DNA from: Cupriavidus necator
Lineage (GTDB): Bacteria; Pseudomonadota; Gammaproteobacteria; Burkholderiales; Burkholderiaceae
Assembly (NCBI GenBank): GCA_022041995.1
Contig: CP074390.1
Location: forward strand, 1 to 64,000
DNA: 64,000 nucleotides
Direction of reading: 5' to 3'
Part shown: in pieces, positions 37,731-46,950 of the stretch
Numbering within the stretch: position 1 is the first letter of the stretch
Layout of the letters: each line of letters opens with the position of its first letter
Made by a program: the position numbers and the translations under genes
Notes under the pieces: generated by a model
Database searches by the model: none
What the model saw: the letters and a program-made list of their open reading frames with translations, nothing else
What the model was told of the DNA's origin: nothing

Positions 37731-39129
37731 CTACCTGGTGCCACCGTGCAGCACCGCGTTGCGGCGCGCGTACAGGAAGTAGATCGACAGACCGATCCCC
37801 AGCCAAATGAGGAAGGCGATCCAGGTCAGCGCTTGAAGGTGCGCCATCAGGAACAGGCAGAAGCCCACCGATAGCAGCGGAACCACCGGCACGCCGGGGC
37901 AGCGGAAGGCCCTATGCAGATCGGGACGGGTCCGGCGCAGCACCAGGACCGCGATCGAGATCAGCGTGAAGGCCGAGAGTGTGCCGATATTGATCAACTC
38001 GGCCAGCACATTGAGCGGCACGAATGCGGCGATCATCGCAAACACGATGCCGACGGTCCAGGTGGCAAAGAATGGCGTGGCGTGCACCGGGTGTACCGAC
38101 GACAGCTTGGCGGGCAACAGGCCGTCGCGAGACATGGCAAAGATGACGCGAGTCTGGCCAAAGGTCATTACCAGGATCACCGTGGTCATGCCGAGAATGG
38201 CGCCCAGGTCGACAAAGCCAGCCACCCAGTTCTGTCCCGCGTACTGCAACACCAGCGACACGGGATGGTCGACGCCGGCGAACTTGGCGAAGGGAACGAC
38301 GCCGGTCATGATGGCCGCGACTATCACGTATAGCACTGTGCAGACCGTCAGCGAGCCGATGATGCCGACCGGCAGGTCGCGGTGCGGATTGCGCACTTCC
38401 TCAGCGGCTGAGGTCACCGCATCGAAGCCGATAAAGGCGAAGAACACCAGCGCCGCCGCATTGAAGATGCCGGATACCCCGAAACGGCGCGAATGGCTGC
38501 CAGTTGGCCGGCTTGACATGCCAGACGCCGACCGCGATGAACAGCACCACCACCGAAATCTTGATCGCCACCATCAGGTTGTTGAGACGGACCGACTCGC
38601 GCACGCCGCACGACACCACCCAGGTGGTGATCAGCATGATTAGGAAGGCCGGCAGGTTGAACAAGGTGTGAACGCCCGGCACAGCCCCCGGAGCCGCCGT
38701 CAGCGCCGCCGGCAAATGCAGGCCGAAACCCGCCGCCAGCGACTGGAAGTATCCCGACCAGCCCACCGACACCGCCGAGGTAGCCAGGCCGTATTCGAGC
38801 AGAAGGTCCCAGCCGATCATCCAGGCGATGATCTCGCCCAGAGTCGCGTAGCTATAGGTATAGATCGATCCCGACACCGGGATGGCGGAGGCGAACTCGG
38901 CATAGCACAGCGCGGCGAAGCCGCAGGCCATGGCCGCGATGACAAAAGAAACCGTCAGCGCCGGGCCGGCGGTCAGGGCTCCGGTGCCGGTCAGCACGAA
39001 GATGCCGGTGCCGATGATGGCGCCGATGCCCATCAGCACGAGGTCCACCGGACCCAGCACCTTCTTCAGGCCGCCAACGTGGCTGTCCACCAGCATGGCG
39101 TCAATGTCTTTGGTTCGGAACAAGCTCAT
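37731..39129 (-). pseudogene. APC-family amino-acid permease, one frameshift
   Basis: A cationic-amino-acid-type permease of the inner membrane. The N-terminal part starts MSLFRTKDIDAML and has LMGIGAIIGTGIFVLTGTGA. The C-terminal part has FFAFIGFDAVTSAAEEVRNP and DLPVGIIGSLTVCTVLY. The frame breaks near 38482-38490 after WQPFAPF; removing one base (an extra T in CGTTTCGG on the minus strand) joins the parts into 465 residues, normal for the family. This is the only frameshift in the window that needs a base removed rather than added. It lies between leucine dehydrogenase and ilvE on the same strand. Confidence 0.87.
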
Positions 39130-39396
39130 ATAGGTGTCTCCTGCATGTGCTGCCGAGCGATCGCACGGGCCCGCGCCGGAGATGGCGACGAGTCATGCGG
39201 GCGCGAAGGCATCCGGGCAGCGTGCTGCCGGGGTCGACGGCACGGCTTGCCGGCACGCAGGTCGCGCCCCGGTCCCGGTATTTTTGTTGGAATTACCCGG
39301 ACCGCCCAGGCCACGGGGACAGACGTCAAACCGAATCAACGCGGCGCGCACGGCCCTCCGATTCCTTGCACGCCGCTGATGTCAAACACGCCGGTC

Positions 39397-40490
39397 TCAA
39401 TCGACGTGATGAACCCATCCGAATGGGTCGGCGATCTTGCCGCGCTGGATGCCGGTCAACAACGAACGGAGGCGTTGCGTAACTTCGCCTTCCCCACCAT
39501 TGCCGATCGTGAACTCCCCACCAGCGTGACGTACCTGCCCGATCGCGGTGACGACCGCGGCCGTGCCACAGGCAAAAGTTTCCTTAACCCAGCCACTGGC
39601 TGCATCTGCGCGCCACGTCTCGAAGTCGTATGGTGTTTCATTGACCGGAATACCCTCGTGCCTGGCCAGTTCGATGATCGAAGCGCGCGTAATGCCCGGC
39701 AGGATTGTCCCTGTTAATGGAGGCGTGCGCAGAGAGCCGTCATCCATCACGAAAAAAACATTCATGCCCCCGAGCTCCTCGATCCAGCGGTGCTCCGCAG
39801 CGTCAAGGAACACCACCTGGTCGCAGCCATTGGCCGAGCCCTCGGTCTGCGCGATCAGGCTGGCTGCGTAGTTGCCGCCGCACTTGGCCGCGCCGGTGCC
39901 GCCTGGGGCCGCTCGGGTGTAGCGATCCGAAACCCATACGGTCACCGCCGACTTGCCGGCCTTGAAATACGGGCCGACCGGGCAAGCAATCACGCAAAAT
40001 ACAAATTCGGCCGACGCGCGCACGCCGAGAAAATTCTCCGAGGCAAACATGAATGGACGCAGGTAGAGGCTTCCATCGCCACCTGGAATCCAGGCGCGGT
40101 CAATATCGATGAGCGCTTCCACGGCTTGCAGAAATGTGGCCTCGGGCAGGTCGGCCATCGACATGCGAGCAGCAGAGGCGCGAAAACGCCTTGCGTTCTC
40201 CTGTGGTCGGAACAGCGAGATCTTGCCGTCCTCGCCACGGTATGCCTTCATGCCCTCGAAGATTTCCTGCGCGTAGTGCAGTACTGCGCAGGCGGGATCG
40301 ATTTGGAAAGGACGGCGTGCTTCGACCTTGGCGTCATGCCAGCCGCGACCGTCGGTCCAACGGATCGTGACCATGTGATCTGTGAAAATGCGTCCGAACG
40401 TCGGATTTGCCAACTTGGCAGCGATCTCATCGGCGGGGTGGGCTCGGGGCGAGGCTCTACAACGAACTGCAGTTGATTTTCCGTACTCAT
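39397..40490 (-). pseudogene. ilvE: Branched-chain amino-acid aminotransferase, frameshift near the start
   Basis: A fold-type IV PLP enzyme interconverting leucine, isoleucine and valine with their 2-keto acids. The main frame has FGRIFTDHMVTIRW, HYAQEIFEGMKAYRGEDG, GTGAAKCGGNYAASLIAQ (with the PLP lysine) and GTILPGITRASIIELA. The natural start, MSTENQLQFVVEPRPEP at 40490, is in another frame. Adding one C at the four-base run 40435-40438 joins it to ADEIAAKLANPTFG and gives 364 residues, the usual length. Without it, translation would have to use a different upstream start. Confidence 0.9.
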
Positions 40491-40706
40491 TTTTCAGTGT
40501 TCCGAGGATGTTGGGCCATATGGCCCTGGCCGCCGCGGTAGTGTCGTCGGGGCGGGTGCCATACAAGGGTGGAGTGCCACTTGCCAAAGAGCGGCGCGCC
40601 TTCGCAGGCCCCACCACCGCCAAGCCGGACGCGCTCGATCCTGCCACAGGAAACTGTTCTGCTGCGGCCGGAGCCAGGCAGCAGCACTCAGCGCGCCTCT
40701 GGCCTA

Positions 40707-40850
40707 TTGCCGCAGTGGCGTTCGCACCAGCGCCTGGGTGCCGCTCATGTAGACGCGGCCTCTTTTGAGGGTGTCCTTGTCGTCCAGGCTGGCCGCGGCC
40801 AAGGATTCGCGCAGGTTGGCGATAGTGGGGTATTCACGATGTCTGTCTCC
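40707..40850 (-). pseudogene. 5' fragment of an indolepyruvate ferredoxin oxidoreductase gene
   Basis: Starting around DIVNTP, a frame change leads to IANLRESLAAASLDDKDTL and KRGRVYMSGTQALVRTPL, then a stop. This matches the first 50 or so residues of indolepyruvate ferredoxin oxidoreductases (NLRESLA, then LERGRAYMTGIQALVRLP in family members, from memory). The rest of the very large gene is missing. It lies upstream of ilvE on the same strand. Confidence 0.65.
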
Positions 40851-40929
40851 GTATGCTTCTTTTGTCCGGAGGAGTGTAGGAAGCGCCCGCGCCATCGTAA
40901 AATCAAAAATTCCAAAACCTGATATCCAC

Positions 40930-41152
40930 AAAACAAATAGCGGAGGGATGGACATGGCCAAGTCTCGCGAGGCACCGGAAAGGATTGCCGACGAGACTCG
41001 CCCGCAATACGCGACAGCCATACCGGCATTGCCCCCTGATGAGGAAATGAAGTGTTTGGCGCCACGCTCAATATGCCAACTGCATGCATGTGAAATGCCG
41101 CGCAATTTGAATGAACCAGAAGGCGCGCCAAAGCAGGCTTTGTTCCGCACAT
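40930..41152 (-). pseudogene. Fragment of a serine/threonine dehydratase-like gene
   Basis: The PLP-binding segment APSGSFKLRGISHAC and the phosphate-binding FISSSGGNAGMAVAY are clear hallmarks of fold-type II dehydratases. Similarity breaks off after about 60 residues, with a possible frame change to SFPVPRETW. Both ends of the gene are missing. It abuts, head to head, a LysR fragment on the other strand, suggesting a deletion junction near 41140. Confidence 0.65.
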
Positions 41153-41390
41153 CGCCCAGATCGGTGCGGATATCCCAACCATGCTCGGGCTAGTCGCCGC
41201 GGGGATGGGATATGCATTCGTGCCTGCCAGCACACGGGCGGCGTGCCCGCCGTCCGTAAACCTGTTGCCGCTCAGGGGCTGGACGCCGAGTTTGACGTCG
41301 AGTTCGTCTATAGCCGGGAAGCGCAGTCCCCGCCCGTCGAGCGATTCGTTGCATCGGTTCGCAGGGTCCTTGGGGGCGACCGCCAGTTGG
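41140..41390 (+). pseudogene. C-terminal fragment of a LysR-family regulator
   Basis: The plus strand encodes HIAQIGADIPTMLGLVAAG followed by MGYAFVPAST, then after a frame change GLDAEFDVEFVYSREAQS and PVERFVASVRRVL. These are the end of a LysR substrate-binding domain (LVAAGMG-x-x-x-VP is a family hallmark). The DNA-binding domain is absent. One missing base near 41275 accounts for the frame change. Confidence 0.7.
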
Positions 41391-41486
41391 TATTTTGGAG
41401 AGACAATCGGCCTGCCACTGGCGGCGGTTTACGCGTCGTCTCAACGACGCGTGGCTCGGACTGCTACGCGATTCGCCGCGCGGCGC

Positions 41487-41843
41487 TCAGGCGTTTATCC
41501 AGGCGCGCGCCTGCTCGAGTTCGTTGACGTGGAACGCTTTGATCTCGGCCTTCGTAAAGAACCGCGCCAAATGCATCGAGGCGCGGATCCAGCCCGCGTC
41601 GGCCACCACGGCGGCGCGCGTGATCCTGCGGGCCATGGAAACCCCGAGCGTCATGTCGGTCCACAGCGCCTTTGGCTCGATGCCGGTGAAATGCTCGATG
41701 CGTTCGAGCACGCGGGTCTTGCCGTTCAGTTCGAGATCACCACGCATGCGCTCGATGGCTTCACGCAGATCGTGGTCAGTGACTTTGCCTTCGACGAAAA
41801 TTTCGATGACCGGAGAATCGGGGTCAGTGTGATACAGGATCAT
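41487..41843 (-). CDS. SpoIIAA-like (STAS/SEC14-type) domain protein
   Basis: A small cytoplasmic protein of 118 residues from ATG 41843. MILYHTDPDSPVIEIFVEGKV, DHDLREAIERM and RVLERIEHFTGIEPKALWTD match the SpoIIAA-like family (PF11964), which has a STAS-like fold. The C-terminal HVNELEQARAWI is the usual last helix. An upstream in-frame ATG (41900) is possible; neither has a strong ribosome-binding site. Function in this family is poorly known. Confidence 0.8.
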   Translation of the reverse strand: MILYHTDPDSPVIEIFVEGKVTDHDLREAIERMRGDLELNGKTRVLERIEHFTGIEPKALWTDMTLGVSMARRITRAAVVADAGWIRASMHLARFFTKAEIKAFHVNELEQARAWINA

Positions 41844-42535
41844 GGCAGGAGTACTTGGCCAGGGAGACGTTACACGCTCCAGAACGGTTAAATCCAGCAT
41901 TCGAACCCATCGTACCCCTTTTCACACGGCTCGGTTAGCCTACTCAAGTCGCGGCCCCTTGGTACGGTAAGCACTGGCTCGGCTTTGTACTGATCAGGCT
42001 CGAAGACTGCGAAATAATGTATCCCCAGCGACGTGGGGGACGACCGGCCATTGGAACAGCGAGGGTTCAAGAGCCATGTGCAAGTTATTCAAACATGAAG
42101 CCAATCAGAGTGCAGTTGTCGGTACTTCCTCTTGTCATTCAGCCCACCTTACGATGGCAAAGCTTCAGATTCGAGGCCGCCTAGCTTAATCTGGATCCGG
42201 CTAACGGCCAGCCGACCGGCAGACAGAGTTCGGCCAACACGCGACATCCCCGCAGAAGACTGCGCGGACGCTCAAACGTCAGGTATGGCCAAACAGCGGA
42301 CGCTTGACGCGCGTGGGATCGTCGGCCACTCACGAACCATTGCCACCCTTTGAGGAATGGCTTGCGCATGGGAAATTGTTCTCGGGCGACACTCATTCGT
42401 GCCATCATCGGCTGGGGGCAAGGGATGCTTTCTTTTGTCGGAGGAGGCTTTTTCAGTCTGGCTCTCTACGAGCATGCGAAGGCGGCGTTGTGCGACAACT
42501 GACCGCCGTTTCTACCCAGCACGGAGGAGGTGAAA
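41844..42535. other. Non-coding stretch, nothing recognised
   Basis: About 690 bases between two small genes. Short frames exist on both strands, but none has a ribosome-binding site or a recognisable product. A ribosome-binding site (GGAGGAGG) at its right end belongs to the next gene. Confidence 0.4.
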
Positions 42536-42805
42536 ATGGTCGAATCAAGAAATGGACTTTGGAGGCGGACGGGCGCAATGCTGGCCGCAGCCGGACTCCT
42601 GGCATTATCGGGGGCTGCTCTGGCCACCAACCAGTCGCAACAGCGCCAACAAGGCAGGGCCGCAAACCAGGCTGCCAAACAGGAAGCGCGCGGAGGCAAG
42701 GTCGACTGCCGGGCTGCAAACCAGAAGAGCAACTCCCAGTGCCGGCAAGACAAGCGCGACACGAAGCAGGAGGGCCGCCAGGAGAAACGGGACATCAAGT
42801 ACTAG
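42536..42805 (+). CDS. Small secreted basic protein
   Basis: An 89-residue product from ATG 42536, with a strong GGAGGAGG site just upstream. Residues 10-32 (WRRTGAMLAAAGLLALSGAALA) form a signal peptide with a likely cut after ALA. The mature part is very rich in Gln, Asn, Lys and Arg (QQRQQGRAANQAAKQEARGG) with two cysteines that could form one disulphide. It is probably periplasmic. No family is recognised. The low-complexity charged sequence suggests an unstructured protein. Confidence 0.65.
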   Translation: MVESRNGLWRRTGAMLAAAGLLALSGAALATNQSQQRQQGRAANQAAKQEARGGKVDCRAANQKSNSQCRQDKRDTKQEGRQEKRDIKY

Positions 42806-42972
42806 CGCGGCCGGTGCTGGCCGACGAAACGATGCTACGTATTCGTGCGGCCGCATGGCGCGGCGCTGTTCATGCGCAACCGGCCAACTAGGGCCACTCG
42901 ACTGCGCTCTCGCGCCGACATTCGAATGTCGGCTTCTTTCTGAAAGGGCTGCTTGAAAGCGGCACCATTACT

Positions 42973-43194
42973 TCACTTCTCGTCGGGGCTCTTGTATGGC
43001 TGACGTTTTCCAAGCACTTGCGCGACCAACGGCACTGTGGTGATGACCCCTACAGCGAGCAGCGTCCAGCCGATGGCGCGGCGTTGTTCCGGATTCATTC
43101 GATCGCTGAGCAACAGTGCGAGGCCCGCACCGCCTGCCGCTCGTGTTCCGGCAATCAATCCAAGTTCTGGAATGGTCAGTGATACCTGTTTCAT
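42973..43194 (-). CDS. Small membrane protein
   Basis: A 73-residue protein starting MKQVSLTIPELGLIAGTRAA after a good AGGAGG site. Two hydrophobic segments are visible: GLIAGTRAAGGAGLALLL and AIGWTLLAVGVITTVPLVA. The short charged linker SDRMNPEQRR lies between them. It is likely an inner-membrane hairpin protein. No function is known to me. Confidence 0.65.
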   Translation of the reverse strand: MKQVSLTIPELGLIAGTRAAGGAGLALLLSDRMNPEQRRAIGWTLLAVGVITTVPLVAQVLGKRQPYKSPDEK

Positions 43195-43444
43195 CTGTGC
43201 CTCCTGGCGGGTTGGACAGATTCGAAGTAGTTTTCGGCGCGTGCGGCAGGCGGTCTGTGCGCAAGCCGACACTGCTGAAAACGGCCGACGGTTTTAGTAA
43301 GCCCACACTCGAATTACTACTTTGGCTCGTTGGCGGAATTGGAGAGTGCGCCAATACCAAGCCTGCGCGCGCTGATCCCAGCCTCGCCCTTGCACAGCGT
43401 CTGCAAGGAGGTGGCAGCGCGCACTCAGCGGCCGATTCCCGACG

Positions 43445-43669
43445 TCAGCCGGATTCGACAAGCGTTCCGATAAGCCGTAACAACTCGGCATGCTCTGGTC
43501 CGTGCGCATCGGACACGAGGAAATCGCCGACGGCTATTTCGGATGTCTGGCCGCCTGATGGCAAGTTGGGCTCATGCCGGATGAACACTCGTCCTGAATC
43601 CAGGTCGCAAACCAGCGACCATCGGTCGCCATTGGAACTCCGATAAAGATGCCGTGCTCGCTGCGTCAT
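43445..43669 (-). CDS. Conserved small hypothetical protein
   Basis: A 74-residue cytoplasmic protein from ATG 43669 with GGAGGG upstream. The motif pattern YRSSNGDRWSLVCDLDSGRV and RHEPNLPSGGQTSEIAVGDF, ending RLIGTLVESG, is shared by many small alpha- and beta-proteobacterial hypothetical proteins as I recall them. No domain or function can be named. Confidence 0.7.
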   Translation of the reverse strand: MTQRARHLYRSSNGDRWSLVCDLDSGRVFIRHEPNLPSGGQTSEIAVGDFLVSDAHGPEHAELLRLIGTLVESG

Positions 43670-43875
43670 GAACCCTCCCCCTCAATTTTGGCTGGCGGCA
43701 TCGCCCATCATGAATAGATGACCGGCGTGCGGGCGTTCATTGCCAGCAAGCATAAAGCTACCAGCCGTGCGAGCGATCTCATCGGTAAAAAATCGCGCTC
43801 GATGCGATCCTCGAGTAAAGGCGCGATGTGGCGAGATCTGTTCCAGCGATGAATCCCCATGCCAGCACCTGTCCT

Positions 43876-44230
43876 TTAGAGCAGCCCCAATGTGAGGAGT
43901 TCATGGCCGAATGACATCGCCCAACCCAGAAGTATGAGCGTGAGCGAGACGTACATGGGATTGCGTGTATTGCGATACAGGCCAACGACGACGAGTTGGA
44001 CCGGCGGAGCCCAAGGAGCGAGCGTGCCCTTGCGGAGCGAGCGTGCCCTTGCCCGAAACGTAGAAGTCGCGTACGCATCAGAGCAGACCAACCGAGCCGA
44101 CCGGCATCAACACCAGACCCAGTGGCAGAACGAGCTGTGTGTGTGAGCTGGAAAGCAGCCAGATGCCGGGAACTGCAAAGGCCACTACGCCGGGCAGTGC
44201 AAAGAACGCCAGGACCGCCCGCGCAAACAT
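43876..44230 (-). pseudogene. Isoprenylcysteine-methyltransferase-like membrane protein, disrupted
   Basis: The frame from ATG 44230 begins MFARAVLAFFALPGVVAFA and meets a TGA where the family has Trp (GLL-stop-CVRDFYVSGKGT). A perfect 19-bp tandem duplication at 44015-44052 then shifts the frame. Beyond it are WAPPVQLVVVGLYRNTRNPM and YVSLTLILLGWA, hallmarks of the ICMT/phospholipid methyltransferase family, ending at 43876. Removing one repeat unit restores a 111-residue frame apart from the TGA. The gene is clearly inactive. Confidence 0.78.
44015..44052. repeat. 19-bp perfect tandem duplication
   Basis: GGAGCGAGCGTGCCCTTGC occurs twice back to back (44015-44033 and 44034-44052). Its length is not a multiple of three, so it breaks the methyltransferase-like gene it lies in. 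Confidence 0.95.
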
Positions 44231-44402
44231 GATCCCCTAGCTTTGTTTTCTGGCGACAATCCTCTCCCTTCCGATGACCTTGCCGACGTCTGCGGCAATG
44301 GTGCGCAGAATTTGCTTTAGCCATTGCACAGGTGGGGTCGGCCTCGGAGCATGCGATCTGACGGCGCGCGGGCCTCCGTGCTGCCCGATCCCCTGGATTG
44401 GC

Positions 44403-45515
44403 TTATCCAACGCCCTGCACGCACTCCTTCGGATCGATGACCCCGAGGCTCTTGACGATCCTGAAATTACCGTCATGTGCCTGGGCAAGGTACATGTTCA
44501 TCCGCACGTGATGCTGGCCCGGCACCATCTCGGCCGGACCACCCGGTCCCTCGGCGATCCTCGCGTGGTCCAGTGCCTTGATGACTTCGTCTTGCTTTAG
44601 CGAGCCGGCCTCCTTCACGGCAACCTCCCAGAGCCTCAGCCCTCGGTACAGCCCGGAACACGCACTGCCAGCTGTGAATTTGGCACTGCCCGGATAGAGC
44701 GTGTCGTAATGCCGGACCAGGTTCTTGCTGAACGAATCGCTGACGTTGTGGTAGTAGTCGAGGCAACTGTACAGACCCTCCACATGTGCGGCTGGCACCA
44801 GGTTCAGGAAGTTCTCGTCGAAGTACGTGCAGACTATGCGTCCGCCTCGCTTCGTGAACCCGGAGCCATGAAGCTGCTCGAGGAATGGCGTGAGCCCAGG
44901 CGGAACGATCGTATTGAATACCACCTGCGCGCCACTGGACATGATCTTGTCAATGGTCCCGCCATAGTCGGCGTGATCGAGGGGAAAGTATTCCTCTCCG
45001 ACTATCTCGCCACCATTTGCCGTGACCACCTGACGGACCTTCCTGTTCATCGTGTGCGGCCAGATATAGTCGCCCGACGGCAGATAGAATTTTTTCGCCC
45101 CCGTTTCCTGCATCAGCCACGGAATGAGAGGTTCGACTTGTTGTGCAGGCACCGGGCCGGTACAGAAGATGAGCGGGTCACATTCCTGCCCTTCATATTG
45201 CTCCGGGTAAATGTAGAGCTTCTTGCCCTGCACTACCGCCGGACCTTTGATGGCCTGCCTCGTGGAGCTAAAAATGCCGCCGAAAATCACATCCACTTGA
45301 TCTTGCTGCACTAGCTTGGCCGCTTTGGCCTCCGCCACGCTATCTGTGGTCTCACTGTCTTCGAGGAACAACTCGATCTGTCGCCCCAGCAAGCCACCCT
45401 TTGCATTGATGTCATCGATCACCATCTTCGCGACGTTGGCATTGGCGATACCCATGAATGAGAGCGGACCGGTCTGGTCTGTGATGACCCCCACCTTGAT
45501 GGATGATCCTTTCAT
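44403..45515 (-). CDS. Amide/urea-type substrate-binding protein without signal peptide (AmiC/UrtA-like)
   Basis: A 370-residue type I periplasmic-binding-fold protein. Hallmarks are VGVITDQTGPLSFMG at the start, VDVIFGGIFSSTRQAI, LYIYPEQYEGQECDP and FYLPSGDYIWPHTMN. These resemble urea/short-chain-amide binding proteins and the cytoplasmic amide sensor AmiC. The N-terminus (MKGSSIKVGVI) has no signal peptide, and GGAGAG precedes the ATG, so the start seems right. No ABC permease or ATPase genes are nearby. A cytoplasmic sensor role is therefore possible; loss of the signal sequence from a transport protein is the alternative. Confidence 0.82.
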   Translation of the reverse strand: MKGSSIKVGVITDQTGPLSFMGIANANVAKMVIDDINAKGGLLGRQIELFLEDSETTDSVAEAKAAKLVQQDQVDVIFGGIFSSTRQAIKGPAVVQGKKLYIYPEQYEGQECDPLIFCTGPVPAQQVEPLIPWLMQETGAKKFYLPSGDYIWPHTMNRKVRQVVTANGGEIVGEEYFPLDHADYGGTIDKIMSSGAQVVFNTIVPPGLTPFLEQLHGSGFTKRGGRIVCTYFDENFLNLVPAAHVEGLYSCLDYYHNVSDSFSKNLVRHYDTLYPGSAKFTAGSACSGLYRGLRLWEVAVKEAGSLKQDEVIKALDHARIAEGPGGPAEMVPGQHHVRMNMYLAQAHDGNFRIVKSLGVIDPKECVQGVG

Positions 45516-45610
45516 GGCTATCTCTCCTCACGAAGCTGACCAAGCGCTGGCTTGAACGCTGGGCTCGCACATGTGTTTCGCATAGCACTTGCCTGCAGCA
45601 AGGGCGCCCA

Positions 45611-45920
45611 CTCATACTAGCTGATCCAAACAGCCTTCACGAAATCTCGGGGCGGTTCATGCTCGCACCAGGCATACCATGCCCTCACCCATTGCACCAC
45701 CTCCTTCGGCGCATTGTGCATGTTCGCGATGCATTCGATGGCCTTGATGCCGGACGAGTGCACGCGATGTCGCTGGCTTCAGAATTACGAATGGATCAAG
45801 CGAAAACGTATCGCCAGCCATGAACTCTGTCGACGCCAGGAATTGCTCCGCTTCGATGAGTGAGGCTCTTGCCAGTTCATGGATGTGCGAGGCCTGAGCG
45901 CCTGCCCTCGAGCAAAGCAT
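45611..45920 (-). pseudogene. Possible gene remnant, GST-like
   Basis: A minus-strand stretch reads ASLIEAEQFLASTEFMAGD followed by TFSLDPF, similar to the C-terminal domain of glutathione S-transferases (GD-x-F-S). It then loses similarity. A second frame (KAIECIANMHNAPKEVVQWV to VKAVWIS, ending near 45617) looks coding but is not recognised. The pieces may belong to one decayed gene. The support is weak. Confidence 0.25.
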
Positions 45921-45927
45921 AAGCCCA

Positions 45928-46836
45928 TTAGACGCCCAGTTCCTTCAACCGAGCCTTCAATCGTGGCCCGGCGAAATCAAGAAATGCGCGCAACTTCAGC
46001 GGCAAAATCCCCTGTCCAGGGTGAACCAGGCTGATGGGCCACGGCGCTGGCTCGAACGCTTCGAGCGTGGTCTTGACCGCACCGGCACGGATCGCGTCCG
46101 CCATCTGGTAGGACAGCACGCGAGTGAGGCCGACCCCGGCCACCGCTGCGTCGATTGCGGCTTCGGCAGTGCTCACGACAAGCCGCGAGCGGATAGGCAC
46201 CTCCACCTCCGCCTTGCCCGACAGGAAAGTCCAGACTTGCCTGGATGCAATCTGGTCCATGGTGATGCATGCATGGCCGGTTAGCTCAAGGGGGTGCGTC
46301 GGCGTGCCATGTTCAGCGAAGTAGGCTGGGCTCGCGCATACCACCCGACGCGTTGTGCCAATCCGCGTCGCGATGAAACTGCTGTCGGGTAGTTCAGCGA
46401 TCCGCACTGCGACGTCGACTTGCTCTTCAAGAAGATGCATCACACGGTCGGTCAGCACCATCCGTACATCGATGTCCGGATAAGTCTTGAGGAATTCCGC
46501 GACCACCGGCAACAAGTGCAAGCGTCCGAAGACAATGGGCGCAGTCATGACAAGTTCACCTTTAGGCGCCGCGTATTCCCCCGACGCGGCACGCTCTGCT
46601 TCTCCAACTTCATCGAGAATGCGCCGGCACGCGGCGACATAGGACTGTCCGGCTTCTGTGAGCGCAAGTTGCCGGGTGGAGCGATGCAGGAGTCGGGTTT
46701 TCAGGTGTGACTCCAGTTCTGCGACCTTGCGGCTGACCGTTGCAAGCGGAATCTCGAGCTGCCGGGCAGCTGCAGAAAAACTGCCTGCGTCGACCACGGC
46801 CACCAGGATCGACATGGATTCGAAACGATCGGCCAC
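45928..46836 (-). CDS. LysR-family transcriptional regulator
   Basis: A 302-residue regulator. The N-terminal winged helix-turn-helix is SFSAAARQLEIPLATVSRKV, and the effector domain includes GELVMTAPIVFGRLHLLPVV and a YPDIDVRMVLTD segment. It belongs to the large CrgA/DhcR-like subgroup. It is divergent from the SLAC1-like gene at 46951, with a palindromic LysR-type site between them, so it probably controls that gene and itself. Confidence 0.9.
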   Translation of the reverse strand: MADRFESMSILVAVVDAGSFSAAARQLEIPLATVSRKVAELESHLKTRLLHRSTRQLALTEAGQSYVAACRRILDEVGEAERAASGEYAAPKGELVMTAPIVFGRLHLLPVVAEFLKTYPDIDVRMVLTDRVMHLLEEQVDVAVRIAELPDSSFIATRIGTTRRVVCASPAYFAEHGTPTHPLELTGHACITMDQIASRQVWTFLSGKAEVEVPIRSRLVVSTAEAAIDAAVAGVGLTRVLSYQMADAIRAGAVKTTLEAFEPAPWPISLVHPGQGILPLKLRAFLDFAGPRLKARLKELGV

Positions 46837-46864
46837 GTTCTCATATTTTGGGAGGGTGATTCTT

Positions 46865-46881
46865 GATAATGGCAGATTATC
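46865..46881. promoter_or_regulatory. Palindromic site in the LysR/SLAC1 intergenic region
   Basis: GATAAT-GGCAG-ATTATC is a perfect 6-bp inverted repeat containing the T-N11-A core typical of LysR-type sites (with 5-base centre). It lies midway in the 114-base gap between the divergent genes. Confidence 0.6.
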
Positions 46882-46950
46882 TTTCTGGGTGGAAGCACCT
46901 ACTATCCAGGCATTCCCCGGCGAACGCGTCGAGAATCTGGAGAATGTGCT

